From: Pseudomonadota bacterium
GTDB taxonomy: Bacteria > Pseudomonadota > Alphaproteobacteria > Sphingomonadales > Sphingomonadaceae
DNA: 64,000 nt
NCBI GenBank assembly: GCA_039818985.1
Contig: JBCBSU010000002.1
Coordinates: forward strand, 248,001 to 312,000
Reading direction: 5' to 3'
Numbering within the stretch: position 1 is the stretch's first letter; the number at the start of each line of letters is the position of its first letter. Of this stretch, positions 28,286 through 38,180 are shown in pieces. Made by a program: the position numbers and the translations under genes. A model generated the notes under the pieces. The model ran no database searches. It saw only the letters and a list, made by a program, of their open reading frames with translations, and was not told the DNA's origin.

Positions 28286-28440
28286 GCAGATATCCTCCCT
28301 ATGGGGCGCTGCCGGATATGTGGGTCGTGGCCGACCGACACCGCCCGAAAGCGCTCCCAGGAAGGCGGGAGCCGAAACTATGGGTTCAGGGCACCCGTCC
28401 CTAACCTCCGCAGCGACGCATCTCCCTGATGGCGAAGAAA
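28286..28440 (-). promoter_or_regulatory. Structured leader of the cystathionine gamma-synthase family gene
   Basis: The leftward leader before 28285 has at least three stems: GGTTAGGG with CCCTGAACC (about 28405-28382), GCTCCC with GGGAGC (about 28372-28353) and GGTCG with CGACC (about 28336-28323). A ribosome site AGGGAGG ends near 28293. A six-codon frame beginning ATGCGTCGCTGC within it has no well-spaced ribosome site. I could not match it to any riboswitch consensus I know, including SAM-II, SAH and TPP. Confidence 0.4.
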
Positions 28441-28498
28441 ATAGAAGGAGGCCGGATTCTTGGCAAGGGAATTCAGGCGAGTTCCGGCGGCAGAATTA

Positions 28499-30163
28499 CT
28501 ATCTGGCATCGCTGCGCCAGTCGCGCAGCACAGTCATCGAATGGATCCGCGCAATGCATTGCGCCCGCCCGCCGCGCTCGCCGCGCACGTCGCGCAAAAA
28601 GTCCGAGACCGGGCGGTTGATCTTGCTGGAAATACGGCGCAGCAACTCGGCATTGTCGCGCTCGCTCAGGGTGAAGGCAATATTGGCCTCATCCTCGACA
28701 ACCTCGCGCACTCCGCGCGCCGCCAGTTCACGGCGACGGTCGGAAAATTCTGTGGGGAGCTTGTCGGGCGGGATATCATCGTCGAGAAAATCAGCGCAGC
28801 GGCGCGCATCATAATAGTGTTGTAACAGATCGATCTCGAGGGAGAGATGATCGCGGTAAAAGGCGGCATCGCCATATTCCACCGCATAGTCATAATGATC
28901 ACTGGCGAGGCGAACCACTTCTTTGACATAGGCGTCAAAGTCGCCGTCCGATTCGCGTACTCCCGCCAGCGCCTGCTCCAGATCGGCATAAAGGGGCGGG
29001 TTGTCCTGCTGTACTTCGACCCGCGTCAGACCGGGGCTATAGACCCGTTCCAGCGCCCGGCTGATAACCGTTTCATCGCTGGAATCGATGGTCACCTCAA
29101 ACGGCGCGGGAGGAGAAAGCAGCGGCATGTCGCCAGCGGCGTTGGGCAGATCAGCGCTCATAAAGCTTGTCACGCGCCCGGCAAGCAGGAACACACCGAT
29201 AATGGCAAACACGATCCATGCCTTGCCTTTGGGTCCCTGGGTCTCATGGCTGGCGGCCTCGACCGGGCCGACACGCAGCCGCCAATGGTCATATTTGTCG
29301 GCATCGAAATAACCGCTTAGCTGTGGATACTGCTTGCCAGTCAGCCGGAACAGCGCCTTCATGTCCTTGCGCCGGACGTTCATGTTGATCGGCCCTGCTG
29401 TGGTAATATCCTCCCATGCGGCGTGCAGCGGATCATCCGGTTGGGCCAGTTCGCGCGCTATGGTGATGATGCCTGCACGGTTGCGCAGATGGGCGATGGC
29501 ATCACTCTGGTCCCATTGCTCGGTGGCGCTGTTCCAGCCGAAAAACTGCACCGCCTTTTCAATCAGCGTATCGGAGCGCGGCACGGTCTGGGCCAGCAAA
29601 TTGGCCATCGGATCCTCGAACCGCGCCGCCATGCTCACCGGCTGCTGTTCGAGCCAGTCCCAGAAATCGCGGGCTTTGTGGCGCAGGTCGAACTCTTCCT
29701 CCTCGCTCAGACCCTCGGTGGCATAGCCGCCATTGATCATGTCCTCGGTCTCAAGGATATCGGCAATCGCATAATAGAGCCCGATGCCCTGCTCGACCGG
29801 ATCGGACTCTGCGTCGGCGGCATCGGGTGCAAGGCCTGCATCCTCCGGGTTGGACAAAGCCGCAGGGCCCGGTTCGGACTGGTCGCCGGCATCGCTGACA
29901 TCGTCACCATCCGTGCTGTCGTCCGGGACCAGCCCGACATCTTCGGGTGCCACTCCATCCTCGGGGAAGACCGGCTCGTAATCGGCATAGCGCAGATAGT
30001 CGATTGCCGCCTCATAGGCATCGCGCAGCGCCATAAAGCCTTTCGGGTCGGCATCGGCATCGATGGTTTTCAGCTTCTCGGCATAGGCCTTGCGGATTGT
30101 CGCACGGTCGGCATCGCGCGCAACGCCCAATATTTCCCATATCGACCCGCCCGAACCAGCCAT
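28499..30163 (-). CDS. Membrane J-domain-like protein, probable partner of the adjacent Hsp70
   Basis: 554 residues. The N-terminal 60 residues fold like a J domain (WEILGVARDADRATIRKAYAEKLKTIDADADPKGFMALRDAYEAAI). The HPD triad that activates Hsp70 is absent; the loop reads TIDADADPKG. An acidic linker follows (about 65-115). There is one membrane segment at about 320-340 (AWIVFAIIGVFLLAGRV) and a C-terminal domain with PPDKLPTEFSDRRRELAARG. E. coli has membrane J-like proteins DjlB/DjlC beside hscC, and this matches that layout. The start codon shares one base with the hsp70 stop (TGATG), so translation is coupled. Confidence 0.78.
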   Translation of the reverse strand: MAGSGGSIWEILGVARDADRATIRKAYAEKLKTIDADADPKGFMALRDAYEAAIDYLRYADYEPVFPEDGVAPEDVGLVPDDSTDGDDVSDAGDQSEPGPAALSNPEDAGLAPDAADAESDPVEQGIGLYYAIADILETEDMINGGYATEGLSEEEEFDLRHKARDFWDWLEQQPVSMAARFEDPMANLLAQTVPRSDTLIEKAVQFFGWNSATEQWDQSDAIAHLRNRAGIITIARELAQPDDPLHAAWEDITTAGPINMNVRRKDMKALFRLTGKQYPQLSGYFDADKYDHWRLRVGPVEAASHETQGPKGKAWIVFAIIGVFLLAGRVTSFMSADLPNAAGDMPLLSPPAPFEVTIDSSDETVISRALERVYSPGLTRVEVQQDNPPLYADLEQALAGVRESDGDFDAYVKEVVRLASDHYDYAVEYGDAAFYRDHLSLEIDLLQHYYDARRCADFLDDDIPPDKLPTEFSDRRRELAARGVREVVEDEANIAFTLSERDNAELLRRISSKINRPVSDFLRDVRGERGGRAQCIARIHSMTVLRDWRSDAR

Positions 30164-31866
30164 CAGAGGTAATTTTGGTCGTCAATGGCGTCGAGAAGCT
30201 CGGATAGCGCGCCGCGCACCTCCTCGATCGCACGCTCGTCCTGATGATCCATTGCGCCTTCAAATTCGAGGATATAGCGCCCCAGAATATCGCGCTGTTC
30301 GCCGATCAGCCCTTCAAAGCAGCGCTGGGCCCGCGCCATCACCGCTGCATTTTCCGCCTTGTCGCGCGGATGCACTTTCAGCTTCGCCAGCGCCTTGCGC
30401 CGCTTTTCCAGCGCCCCAGGCTCCTCTTCCTCACCGCCAATGACCAGCTGCTTCTTCAGGCCGGTTTCCGGCACTTCGATATCCACTTCCAGCAGGCCAT
30501 TGGGATCATAGGTGAAGCGGCAGTCAATCGCGACCTGGCCCGCCGGCTTGCGCGGCACCTTGACCTTGACCTGACCCAGCTTGACATTGTCGGACACATT
30601 GCGTGCCTCGCCTTGGTAAATGCCGAATTCGACATGCTCCTGCCCGTCCTTGAGCGTGCTGAACTGCTGGACGCGGCTGGTAGGGATGGTACGGTTGCGC
30701 TCGATGATCGGGGCGAAAATGCCCTGGTGCCAGTTGCCGAACCGATCACGTTCAGTGGTGTCGACGCCAAGGGTGAACGGACAGACATCGGTCATCCGTA
30801 TCTCTTTCAGCCCCTCCTGGCTGCCGCGCAGCCCAGTGAACACCGCGGCCCCCAGCGCCACCGCGTGATCGGGGTGCAGGCGGTGATTGGGGAAGCGCCC
30901 GAACAGCCGCGTTACCTCCTTGCGGACAATCGGCATGCGTGTCGCGCCGCCCACCAGCACCACATCGCGCAGCGCTTCGGCGGTGATATTGCCATCGCGC
31001 AGCGCCCGCAGCAGCGGCTCGCGCAGCCGCTCGATCAAGGGTTTGGCCAGCGCCTGCATTTCGGCCTCGGTGAGGGTCATGGCAAAGGCCTCGCCCTGCC
31101 AGTTGAGCCGCAATTCGGCCTCGGCGCTCTCGCTCAATGCCCGGCGTGTGCGCTCTGCAGCCTCGCGCAATGCCGACTGGAATTTGTCATGCTGACGATG
31201 CGCGGCCAGCTGTTCAGGCATCTTCTCCAGCGCATAATGCATCAACGCCTCGTTGAAATCGATTCCGCCCAGTTGCGGGTCGCCCGCCGATGCCCGCACC
31301 TCGATGATGCCGTGGAATATCTCGACAATCGAGACATCGAAGGTACCACCACCGAGATCGAAGACGAGGAACGGTTCCTCCTCATCCAGCTCGTGAATGC
31401 CATAGGCCAGCGCCGCGGCTGTCGGCTCGTTGATCAGGCGATCGACCTCGAGACCGGCCTGTTGCGCGGCGCGGCGTGTCGCCCGGCGCTGGGCATCGTT
31501 GAAATAGGCCGGTACGGTAATCACCGCATCCTCTACCGGCTGCCCCAGATAGCGCTCCGCATCTTCCCTGAGGCTGGCCAGCACCAGCGCCGACAAATCC
31601 TCGGCGCGGAACTTGGTCTTGCCCAGCTTCACCACCCGGTCGGTGCCGATATAGCGCTTGAACGCCGCGGTCGACAGCTCGGGATGGGTCGACAGCCGTT
31701 CGCGCGCGGCAAGGCCGACAATGACCTCGCCCGATTCCATGACGCTGACTGCCGAGGGCGTCAGCATGTCGCCCAGACTGTTGGGGATCAGTTTGGCTTC
31801 GCCATCCTGCCACATGGCAACGGCGCTGTTGGTTGTCCCCAGATCAATAGCAATGGTCATGGCCAT
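30163..31866 (-). CDS. hscC: Hsp70 family chaperone, HscC-like
   Basis: 567 residues from the ATG at 31866, with AGGAG 5-6 bases upstream. The ATPase domain (to about 370) has AIDLGTTNSAVAMW, VFDLGGGTFDVSIVEI and VVLVGGATRMPIVRKEV. The substrate domain is short, with TPFTLGVDT-like PFTLGVDTTERDR, and the C-terminal lid is shorter than in DnaK. The protein lacks DnaK's C-terminal tail. Size and partner gene fit the HscC branch of Hsp70 rather than DnaK or HscA. It forms an operon with the J-like protein gene downstream and follows the DASS transporter gene by 32 bases. Confidence 0.86.
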   Translation of the reverse strand: MAMTIAIDLGTTNSAVAMWQDGEAKLIPNSLGDMLTPSAVSVMESGEVIVGLAARERLSTHPELSTAAFKRYIGTDRVVKLGKTKFRAEDLSALVLASLREDAERYLGQPVEDAVITVPAYFNDAQRRATRRAAQQAGLEVDRLINEPTAAALAYGIHELDEEEPFLVFDLGGGTFDVSIVEIFHGIIEVRASAGDPQLGGIDFNEALMHYALEKMPEQLAAHRQHDKFQSALREAAERTRRALSESAEAELRLNWQGEAFAMTLTEAEMQALAKPLIERLREPLLRALRDGNITAEALRDVVLVGGATRMPIVRKEVTRLFGRFPNHRLHPDHAVALGAAVFTGLRGSQEGLKEIRMTDVCPFTLGVDTTERDRFGNWHQGIFAPIIERNRTIPTSRVQQFSTLKDGQEHVEFGIYQGEARNVSDNVKLGQVKVKVPRKPAGQVAIDCRFTYDPNGLLEVDIEVPETGLKKQLVIGGEEEEPGALEKRRKALAKLKVHPRDKAENAAVMARAQRCFEGLIGEQRDILGRYILEFEGAMDHQDERAIEEVRGALSELLDAIDDQNYL

Positions 31867-31898
31867 GATCGCTCCTGAATTGCGTCGAATATGGCGCC

Positions 31899-33347
31899 CT
31901 AAAGGATCATGGCCGCCCCCCATACGGCGCCAATCATCAGAGGAATCCCTGCCAGGTCAAGTATAAACCCGGCCTTCAGCATTTTCGGCAGCGATATGTG
32001 TTCACTCGACCACGCTATGGCATTGGGACCGGTGCCCGAGGGCAGCATGAAGCCCCAGCTGGCGGCGAGCGCGGCAGGCATGGCGAGCAGCACAGGATCG
32101 ACCCCCATAGCGGGGATCAGGCTGGCCACCACCGGCATGATCCCGCTGGCCGTAGCGACATTGCTGGCAAATTCGGTCACCAGGATCACCAGCCCGACCA
32201 GCGCCACTGCGACCACCAGCAGCGGCACCGCATTGAGCGGCTCGAGCGCGGCGCCGAGCCAGTCGGCCAGACCCGAGGCAATAATCCCCGCCGCCAGCGC
32301 CAGCCCGCCGCCGAACATCATGATCACGCCCCAGGGCGCGCGATTGGCCTCTTTCCAGACCAGCAGCGGCCGCCCGGTGCCATCGGGCAGGATGAACAGC
32401 AACAGGCCGCCGATAATTGCGATGCTGCCATCATGCAGCGATTTCTCCGGCGCATAGGTCTTGATCAACGGCAACAGCAGCCAGCCGATCACGACGAACA
32501 GGATCACCGGGACCAGCCGCTTTTCCGGCCCTGTCCACGCGCCTGCATCGCCAATGGCATCGCGCGCCACCGCAACATCGAATCGGTCTTGACCCAAATG
32601 CTGCACCCGCGACAGAATCAGCGCGCAAACAGGTATGCCCAGAACCACTACAGGCAAGCCATAAGCGGCCCAGCTGACAAAGGTCACCTCCATATCCAGC
32701 GTCTCGTTGATCAGTCCGGCGGCGATGGCATTGGTCGGTGAGCCCACCAATGTCCCCAGCCCGCCAATCGAGGCGGCAAAGGCAATACCCATCAGCAATG
32801 CACCGGCAAAACCATCGGTTTCACCGGTTTTTACTCCGCCTGCTGCCAGCACCGCGACCGCAATCGGCACCATGATCAATGCCGTCGAGGTGTTGGAGAT
32901 CAGCATCGACAGGATCGCGGTGGAAATCATGAAGGCGAGGATCAGCCGCATGGAATCCCCCTGCCCCTTACCGTTGCCACTGCCGGCGCGGCGGATAATC
33001 GCCAGCGCCAGCCGCCGGTGCAGCCCGGTGCGCTCGATTGCCAGTGCGAGAAACGCGCCGCCCAGGATGAGGAACAATATCGGCGAATAATATTTCGAGG
33101 CCGCCGTGTTGACGTCCATCACCCCGGTCAGCGGCATCACCAGAAACGGCAGCAGCGCGGTGGCAGTGAGCGGCACCGCCTGGGTCATCCACCAGGTCGC
33201 CATCCACACCGTCAGCCCAGCCATCGCCCAGGCCCCGGCAGACATGTCGGCGGGCGGCGCCAGCACCAGCGTCAGCAGCATCGCTACCGGCCCGGCAATC
33301 AGGCCGATAGTCTCTGCGCGGTTGCGTCCGGTACCATCTTCAGACAA
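31899..33347 (-). CDS. DASS (SLC13) family sodium:anion symporter
   Basis: 482 residues with about 11-12 membrane segments. Both substrate-binding SNT hairpins of the family are present: ISNTSTALIM in the first half and EFASNVATASGIMP in the second. GTLVGSPTNAIAAG is the second typical block. Members take up sulfate, di- or tricarboxylates; which one is not clear. The first 8 bases overlap the end of the pgeF gene, and the next gene is hscC. Confidence 0.87.
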   Translation of the reverse strand: MSEDGTGRNRAETIGLIAGPVAMLLTLVLAPPADMSAGAWAMAGLTVWMATWWMTQAVPLTATALLPFLVMPLTGVMDVNTAASKYYSPILFLILGGAFLALAIERTGLHRRLALAIIRRAGSGNGKGQGDSMRLILAFMISTAILSMLISNTSTALIMVPIAVAVLAAGGVKTGETDGFAGALLMGIAFAASIGGLGTLVGSPTNAIAAGLINETLDMEVTFVSWAAYGLPVVVLGIPVCALILSRVQHLGQDRFDVAVARDAIGDAGAWTGPEKRLVPVILFVVIGWLLLPLIKTYAPEKSLHDGSIAIIGGLLLFILPDGTGRPLLVWKEANRAPWGVIMMFGGGLALAAGIIASGLADWLGAALEPLNAVPLLVVAVALVGLVILVTEFASNVATASGIMPVVASLIPAMGVDPVLLAMPAALAASWGFMLPSGTGPNAIAWSSEHISLPKMLKAGFILDLAGIPLMIGAVWGAAMIL

Positions 33348-34098
33348 GCCCGATCATCCCCATCTGGCGTCCATGGTCATCCTCCCCCTGATGCGTGGCG
33401 CGGCGGTGGCTGAAGAAACGGTCGGGCTGGGCATAGGTGTCCTCGCCCATACAGGCGACAGTCGTGACCCCCGCCGCCGACAGCCGCGCGGCAATATAGC
33501 CCTCAAGATCGAACTGGTGATGCCTGGCGTCCCTGCCGGGGGCAAAGAAGCGGTCATTCCCGGCATCAGCCTCGCAGAAACTGCGATAGAAACCGTCATC
33601 GACCTCATAGCTTTTCTGCGCGATGCACGGGCCGATCGCGGCGATAATCGTGTCGCGGCGCGCGCCAAGCCTTTCCATCGCCTCCAGCGTCGCATCGGTA
33701 ACCCCCGCCAGCGCCCCGCGCCAGCCGGCATGGGCGGCACCGACGACATGGCTGGCCTCATCGGCGAACAGCACCGGAGCGCAATCCGCGCCAAGCACAC
33801 CAAGCACGATATTGCGCCGGTCGGTGACCATCGCATCGGCCTCGGGCCGCATATCATCATTCCATGGTGCGGTGACGGCGGCCACTTCAGCCGAATGAAT
33901 CTGATAGAGTCCGACCAGCGGCGCATCGGCAATAATTGCCCCGGCCCACAGCCCGCGATTGGTCCTGGCCTGCGCAAGGTCGCCGCCGCCGCCAAGACCG
34001 ACATTGCCCTGATCGCCCAGATCCCCGGCGCGCGTGGTAAAACCATGGACGATACCGTCCATGCCATCGAGCGCAGCGCATTGCAGCAATTTGGCCAT
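33340..34098 (-). CDS. pgeF: Peptidoglycan editing factor PgeF / multicopper polyphenol oxidase-like (YfiH)
   Basis: 252 residues. The YfiH/laccase-like fold shows IHSAEVAAV, GADCAPVLFADE and GAAHAGWRGALAGV, which hold the zinc-binding His, Cys and His of the family. Known as PgeF, it removes peptidoglycan precursors with wrongly incorporated L-Ser, and some members act as purine nucleosidases. Cytoplasmic. It lies 11 bases after pepN on the same strand and overlaps the transporter gene by 8 bases, so all five genes from pepN to the J-like gene are probably one operon. Confidence 0.9.
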   Translation of the reverse strand: MAKLLQCAALDGMDGIVHGFTTRAGDLGDQGNVGLGGGGDLAQARTNRGLWAGAIIADAPLVGLYQIHSAEVAAVTAPWNDDMRPEADAMVTDRRNIVLGVLGADCAPVLFADEASHVVGAAHAGWRGALAGVTDATLEAMERLGARRDTIIAAIGPCIAQKSYEVDDGFYRSFCEADAGNDRFFAPGRDARHHQFDLEGYIAARLSAAGVTTVACMGEDTYAQPDRFFSHRRATHQGEDDHGRQMGMIGLV

Positions 34099-34108
34099 GA
34101 TGCGGTGC

Positions 34109-36757
34109 TCAGCCCAGGCTCTTCACCACCTGCTCGGTGGTATCACGCGACAGGCTGTCCACGCTGTGTATGCGCTCCAGCGCGTTACGCATCAGCCCGG
34201 CGCGATCCTTATCGAAGCGCCGCCAGCGGCCCAGGGGCGGGATGAACCGCGCCGCGGTCTGCGCGTTTTTCGGGTCGAGCGCGATCACCATATCGGCGAG
34301 CAGCGCATAGCCGCGGCCGCTGACATCATGAAAGGCCGAGGGGTTGCCCGCCAATGCCCCATAAAGCGAACGCACCCGATTGGGGTTGGCCAGGGTAAAA
34401 TCGGGATGGTCGGCCAGCGCCGCGATATGATCGAGCACCTGCGGGTGGAAAGACAGCGCCTGGATGGTGAACCATTTGTCCAACACCAGCGCATTGCCCT
34501 TATAGCGCTGGTAAAAGCTGTCAAGTGCCTGTTCACGAAGCATATTTTCCATACCCGCCAGTGCCGCCAAAGCCGTCTGGCGGTCGGTCATATTGTCCGC
34601 CGCGGTAAAATGGGCATAGGCGGTGACCGCAGCATCGCCGACATCACCGGCCACCATATAGGCCAGCGCCAGCCCGCGCATCCGCCGTGCGCCGCGCGCC
34701 GCGCCATCCATGGCAAAGCCCGACGGCGCGAGCCGGTCATAAATCGCCTGCCATTGATCAGCCAGCGCCGCACCAAGATGGGCCCGCATCGCCTGCCGTG
34801 CCCGGTGCACCCGGTCGGGCCGGATAACCGCCATCTGCTCGCCAACAAAGCTCTCGCTCGGCAGCGTCAGCAGCTCGCCGCGCATCGCCTCTTCGAGCCG
34901 GTCATCGGCAAGGATATCGGCAAATATCTGCACCAGCGCCGCATCGTCGATCACCTCGCCGCTCCCGCCAGCGCTACTGTCACTGGCCTCGGCGACCAGC
35001 CGGTCGGTCACCAGCTGCTGCAGCGCCTCATAGCGGGCAAAGCTGTCATCATCATGCCGCGCCAGAAATGCCAGGGCCTCGACATCCTGCCCGCTCGACA
35101 AGGTCACCGGGGTAGAGAAGCCGCGATTGATCGAAAGCGCCGGCGGCGCATCGAAACCGTCAAAGGTAAAGCTCTGCTCCACCTCTTCCAGCACCAGCAA
35201 CTGCTCGCCCGGATGCCGGCCAGAATCGCGGTCGATCAGAGCGGTCCTGAGCGGCAGCACCATGGGCTGCTTGTCGGCCTGCCCCGGCGTGGCGGGCACG
35301 CTCTGGTTCAGCGTCAGCGTCGCGGTTTTGGCTTGCGGGTCATGGTCCAGCCTGGCCGTGACCTGCGGCGTGCCTGCCTGTTCATACCAGCGGCGGAAGC
35401 GCGTCAAGTCGAGCCCGGCACCATCCTCCATGGAGCGGACAAAATCCTCGCACGTCGCTGCCTCGCCATCATGGCGATCGAAATAGAGATCGGTGGCTTT
35501 TCGGAAGCCCTCATCTCCGGCCAGCGTGGCCATCATGCGGATGACTTCGGCACCCTTATTATAGACCGTGGCGGTATAGAAATTGGAGATTTCCATATAG
35601 CTGTCGGGGCGGATCGGATGTGCCAGCGGGCCGCCATCCTCGGGGAATTGCGCCGCGCGCAGCACCCGCACATCTTCGATCCGCTTGACCGGGGCGCTGC
35701 CCATATCGGCGGAGAAGCTCTGGTCGCGGAACACGGTAAAGCCTTCTTTCAACGACAGCTGGAACCAGTCGCGACAGGTGACGCGATTGCCCGACCAGTT
35801 GTGAAAATATTCATGCGCCACCACGCCCTCAATCGCGTCGAAATCACTATCGGTTGCGGTGTCGGGATCGGCGAGAATATAGCGCGAATTGAAGATGTTG
35901 AGTCCCTTATTCTCCATCGCACCCATGTTGAAATCGCCAACAGCGACGATGTTGAACACGGCCAGATCATATTCGCGGCCATAGCGTTCCTCATCCCAGC
36001 GCATCGAATTTTTCAGCGCCGTCATAGCATGGCCGGTGCGCTCCAAATCACCACCACCGGGGCGGACCCAGATGGCCAGGTCAATCTCTTTGCCCGACAT
36101 GGTGGTAAAGCTGTCACGATTGGCGACCAGATTGCCTGCCACCAGTGCGAAGAGATAGCTCGGCTTGGGCCAGGGATCATGCCATTCGGCCAGATGCCGC
36201 CCATCCTCCAGCGTCTCTTCGCGTACCAGATTGCCATTGGACAGCAGCACCGGGAAACGCTGCTTATCGGCGTGCATTTCGACTTTGTAGCGGCTGAGCA
36301 CATCGGGACGGTCGGGGAAGAAGGTGATCCGCCGGAACCCCTCGGCTTCACACTGGGTGCACAACATATCGTTTGAGGCATAAAGCCCCATCAACTGGGT
36401 ATTCCTGTCCGGCTGGATCCGGGTGGTGATGCTGACCTTGTGCGCATCGCCCGACAGCGGCAGCAGCAGCGCGCCCTCGTCCAGCCGCCAGTCATTCGAG
36501 GCGACGCCATCGACCAGCACTTCGACAGGTTCGATCCCGTCGCCTTCCAGCCGCAAGGGCCGGTCATGATCGCCATTGCGCTCAACCGTCATCTCGGCCT
36601 GCACCACCGTCTCGGCAAGATCGAGATCAAAGCTCAGCGCAACATCGGGTACCAGCCAATCGGGCGGGCGATAGTCCTTGCGATAGATGGTGGGCGGCGT
36701 TGGCGGCGTCGCGGCCTCGGCCAGTTCCTTGTTCGGTGCGTGCGGATTGTCGGACAT
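34109..36757 (-). CDS. pepN: Aminopeptidase N (M1 family)
   Basis: 882 residues, cytoplasmic. It removes N-terminal amino acids from peptides. The exopeptidase motif GAMENKG and the zinc motif HEYFHNWSGNRVTCRDWFQLSLKEG (HEXXH-x18-E) are intact, followed by the catalytic tyrosine region (YTATVYNKGAEVIRMM). The long helical C-terminal domain is complete. The ATG at 36757 (MSDNPHAPNKE) is chosen; an upstream frame start at 36805 would add 16 residues of poor quality. Divergent from the M48 protease gene, 79 bases away. Confidence 0.95.
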   Translation of the reverse strand: MSDNPHAPNKELAEAATPPTPPTIYRKDYRPPDWLVPDVALSFDLDLAETVVQAEMTVERNGDHDRPLRLEGDGIEPVEVLVDGVASNDWRLDEGALLLPLSGDAHKVSITTRIQPDRNTQLMGLYASNDMLCTQCEAEGFRRITFFPDRPDVLSRYKVEMHADKQRFPVLLSNGNLVREETLEDGRHLAEWHDPWPKPSYLFALVAGNLVANRDSFTTMSGKEIDLAIWVRPGGGDLERTGHAMTALKNSMRWDEERYGREYDLAVFNIVAVGDFNMGAMENKGLNIFNSRYILADPDTATDSDFDAIEGVVAHEYFHNWSGNRVTCRDWFQLSLKEGFTVFRDQSFSADMGSAPVKRIEDVRVLRAAQFPEDGGPLAHPIRPDSYMEISNFYTATVYNKGAEVIRMMATLAGDEGFRKATDLYFDRHDGEAATCEDFVRSMEDGAGLDLTRFRRWYEQAGTPQVTARLDHDPQAKTATLTLNQSVPATPGQADKQPMVLPLRTALIDRDSGRHPGEQLLVLEEVEQSFTFDGFDAPPALSINRGFSTPVTLSSGQDVEALAFLARHDDDSFARYEALQQLVTDRLVAEASDSSAGGSGEVIDDAALVQIFADILADDRLEEAMRGELLTLPSESFVGEQMAVIRPDRVHRARQAMRAHLGAALADQWQAIYDRLAPSGFAMDGAARGARRMRGLALAYMVAGDVGDAAVTAYAHFTAADNMTDRQTALAALAGMENMLREQALDSFYQRYKGNALVLDKWFTIQALSFHPQVLDHIAALADHPDFTLANPNRVRSLYGALAGNPSAFHDVSGRGYALLADMVIALDPKNAQTAARFIPPLGRWRRFDKDRAGLMRNALERIHSVDSLSRDTTEQVVKSLG

Positions 36758-36836
36758 GCCCCTGCCATAAGCCGCGTTGACCGCCGCTGCAATTGCGATA
36801 TGCAATGCCGGGCGACAACAAATATGAGGAATAGAG

Positions 36837-38180
36837 ATGCCGCACCCCCTTCCCGCCAGATTGCTGTTGGCGCTGTGCCTGTTGCTGGCTGCTGGCTTTG
36901 CCCCGATTTCCGGAGCTCTGGCCCAGGAAGCAACCGCCCCGGCCTTTGATGTCGAACAGGCGAGCCGCGCCTATATCGACACGCTGCAGGGCGAGGCGCT
37001 GGAAAAATCCAACGCCTATTTCGAGGGCGGATACTGGCTGATCCTCTGGGGTGCGCTGGTCACAATGGCGATCGATTTCCTGTTGCTCGGTACCCGGATG
37101 ACATCACGCTTCCGAAGCTGGGCCGAGCGTCGCACCAAGCGACACTGGCTGGTCACCTGGCTCACCACGCTGCCCTATCTGCTGGTGAGCTGGGTGCTGA
37201 CCCTGCCCTGGACCATCTACACCGGCTATATCCGCGAAAAGCAATATGATCTGATGAGCCAGAGCTACGGCCAATGGTTTTCCGAACAGCTTATCGGCCT
37301 TGTCATCTCGCTGATCATTTTCCCGTTGCTGGTGGTGGCAATTTTTGCGCTGGTGCGCCGTGCGCCGAAAAGCTGGTGGATATGGGGCACGGGCGTGGTC
37401 GCCAGTTTTGCCTTTATCGGCCTGTTGCTGGCACCGGTGTTTATCGCACCGATGTTCAACGAATATAGCGATATGGCAGAGGGTCCATTGCGCGACCGGA
37501 TCGTCGCCATGGCTGCCGAACATGATGTGCCCGCCGACAATATCTATGTCTTCGACCAGTCGACACAGAACAAGCGCATCTCGGCCAATGTTTCGGGTGT
37601 TGGCCCGACCATCCGCATCTCGCTCAACGACAATCTGCTCGAGCGCACCGATCCGGAGGAAGTGGCGGCGGTGATGGGGCATGAGCTCGGCCATTATGTC
37701 CTCGGTCATACATGGCGCTCGATCATCATCCTGACGCTGATCATGGCGGTGGGCCTGTTCTTTGTCGCCAGGGCCGGGCCATGGCTGATCGCGCGTTTCG
37801 GCCAGCGCTGGGGCGTGCACGACATGGCCGACCCGGCGGCGCTGCCGCTTTATGGCATATTGCTCAGTGTGTTTTTCCTGCTGGCAACGCCTGCGCTCAA
37901 CACGCTGATCCGGGTCAATGAAAGCGACGCCGACCGTTTTGGCCTCGATACCGCGAAAGAGCCCGACGGCTTTGCCAAGGTGGCGATGCGACTGTCCGAA
38001 TATCGCAAGATCGAACCCGGGCCGATTGAGGAATTCCTTTTCTTTGACCATCCCTCAGGCGCGACCCGGGTGCGCATGGCGATGCAGTGGAAAGCAGACA
38101 ATGTCGACAATCCGCAAATGGTGGTCCCCGAAGGGTTGGGCGCGGCGAACGACGCCCCTGCACCGGAGCAGCCGGAATGA
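36837..38180 (+). CDS. M48 family metalloprotease, Ste24-like membrane protease
   Basis: 447 residues. A signal-like first segment (LLLALCLLLAAGFAPISGALAQ) is followed by at least four membrane segments in the middle. The zinc motif is VMGHELGHYVLGH (HEXXH), with the third ligand Glu in NESDADRFG. The fold is that of CAAX prenyl protease 1 (Ste24), which in bacteria clears misfolded membrane or secreted proteins. The stop overlaps the next start (ATGA), so the epimerase gene is translationally coupled. Confidence 0.9.
   Translation: MPHPLPARLLLALCLLLAAGFAPISGALAQEATAPAFDVEQASRAYIDTLQGEALEKSNAYFEGGYWLILWGALVTMAIDFLLLGTRMTSRFRSWAERRTKRHWLVTWLTTLPYLLVSWVLTLPWTIYTGYIREKQYDLMSQSYGQWFSEQLIGLVISLIIFPLLVVAIFALVRRAPKSWWIWGTGVVASFAFIGLLLAPVFIAPMFNEYSDMAEGPLRDRIVAMAAEHDVPADNIYVFDQSTQNKRISANVSGVGPTIRISLNDNLLERTDPEEVAAVMGHELGHYVLGHTWRSIIILTLIMAVGLFFVARAGPWLIARFGQRWGVHDMADPAALPLYGILLSVFFLLATPALNTLIRVNESDADRFGLDTAKEPDGFAKVAMRLSEYRKIEPGPIEEFLFFDHPSGATRVRMAMQWKADNVDNPQMVVPEGLGAANDAPAPEQPE

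Noticed and set aside
28395-28425. Six-codon frame MRRCGG in the leader of the cystathionine gamma-synthase family gene
   Set aside because: Its ribosome-site-like AGGGAG abuts the ATG with no spacing, so a leader peptide is not supported.
34034-36376. 780-codon plus-strand frame antisense to pepN
   Set aside because: A shadow of the M1 aminopeptidase; composition and lack of a start signal do not support a gene.
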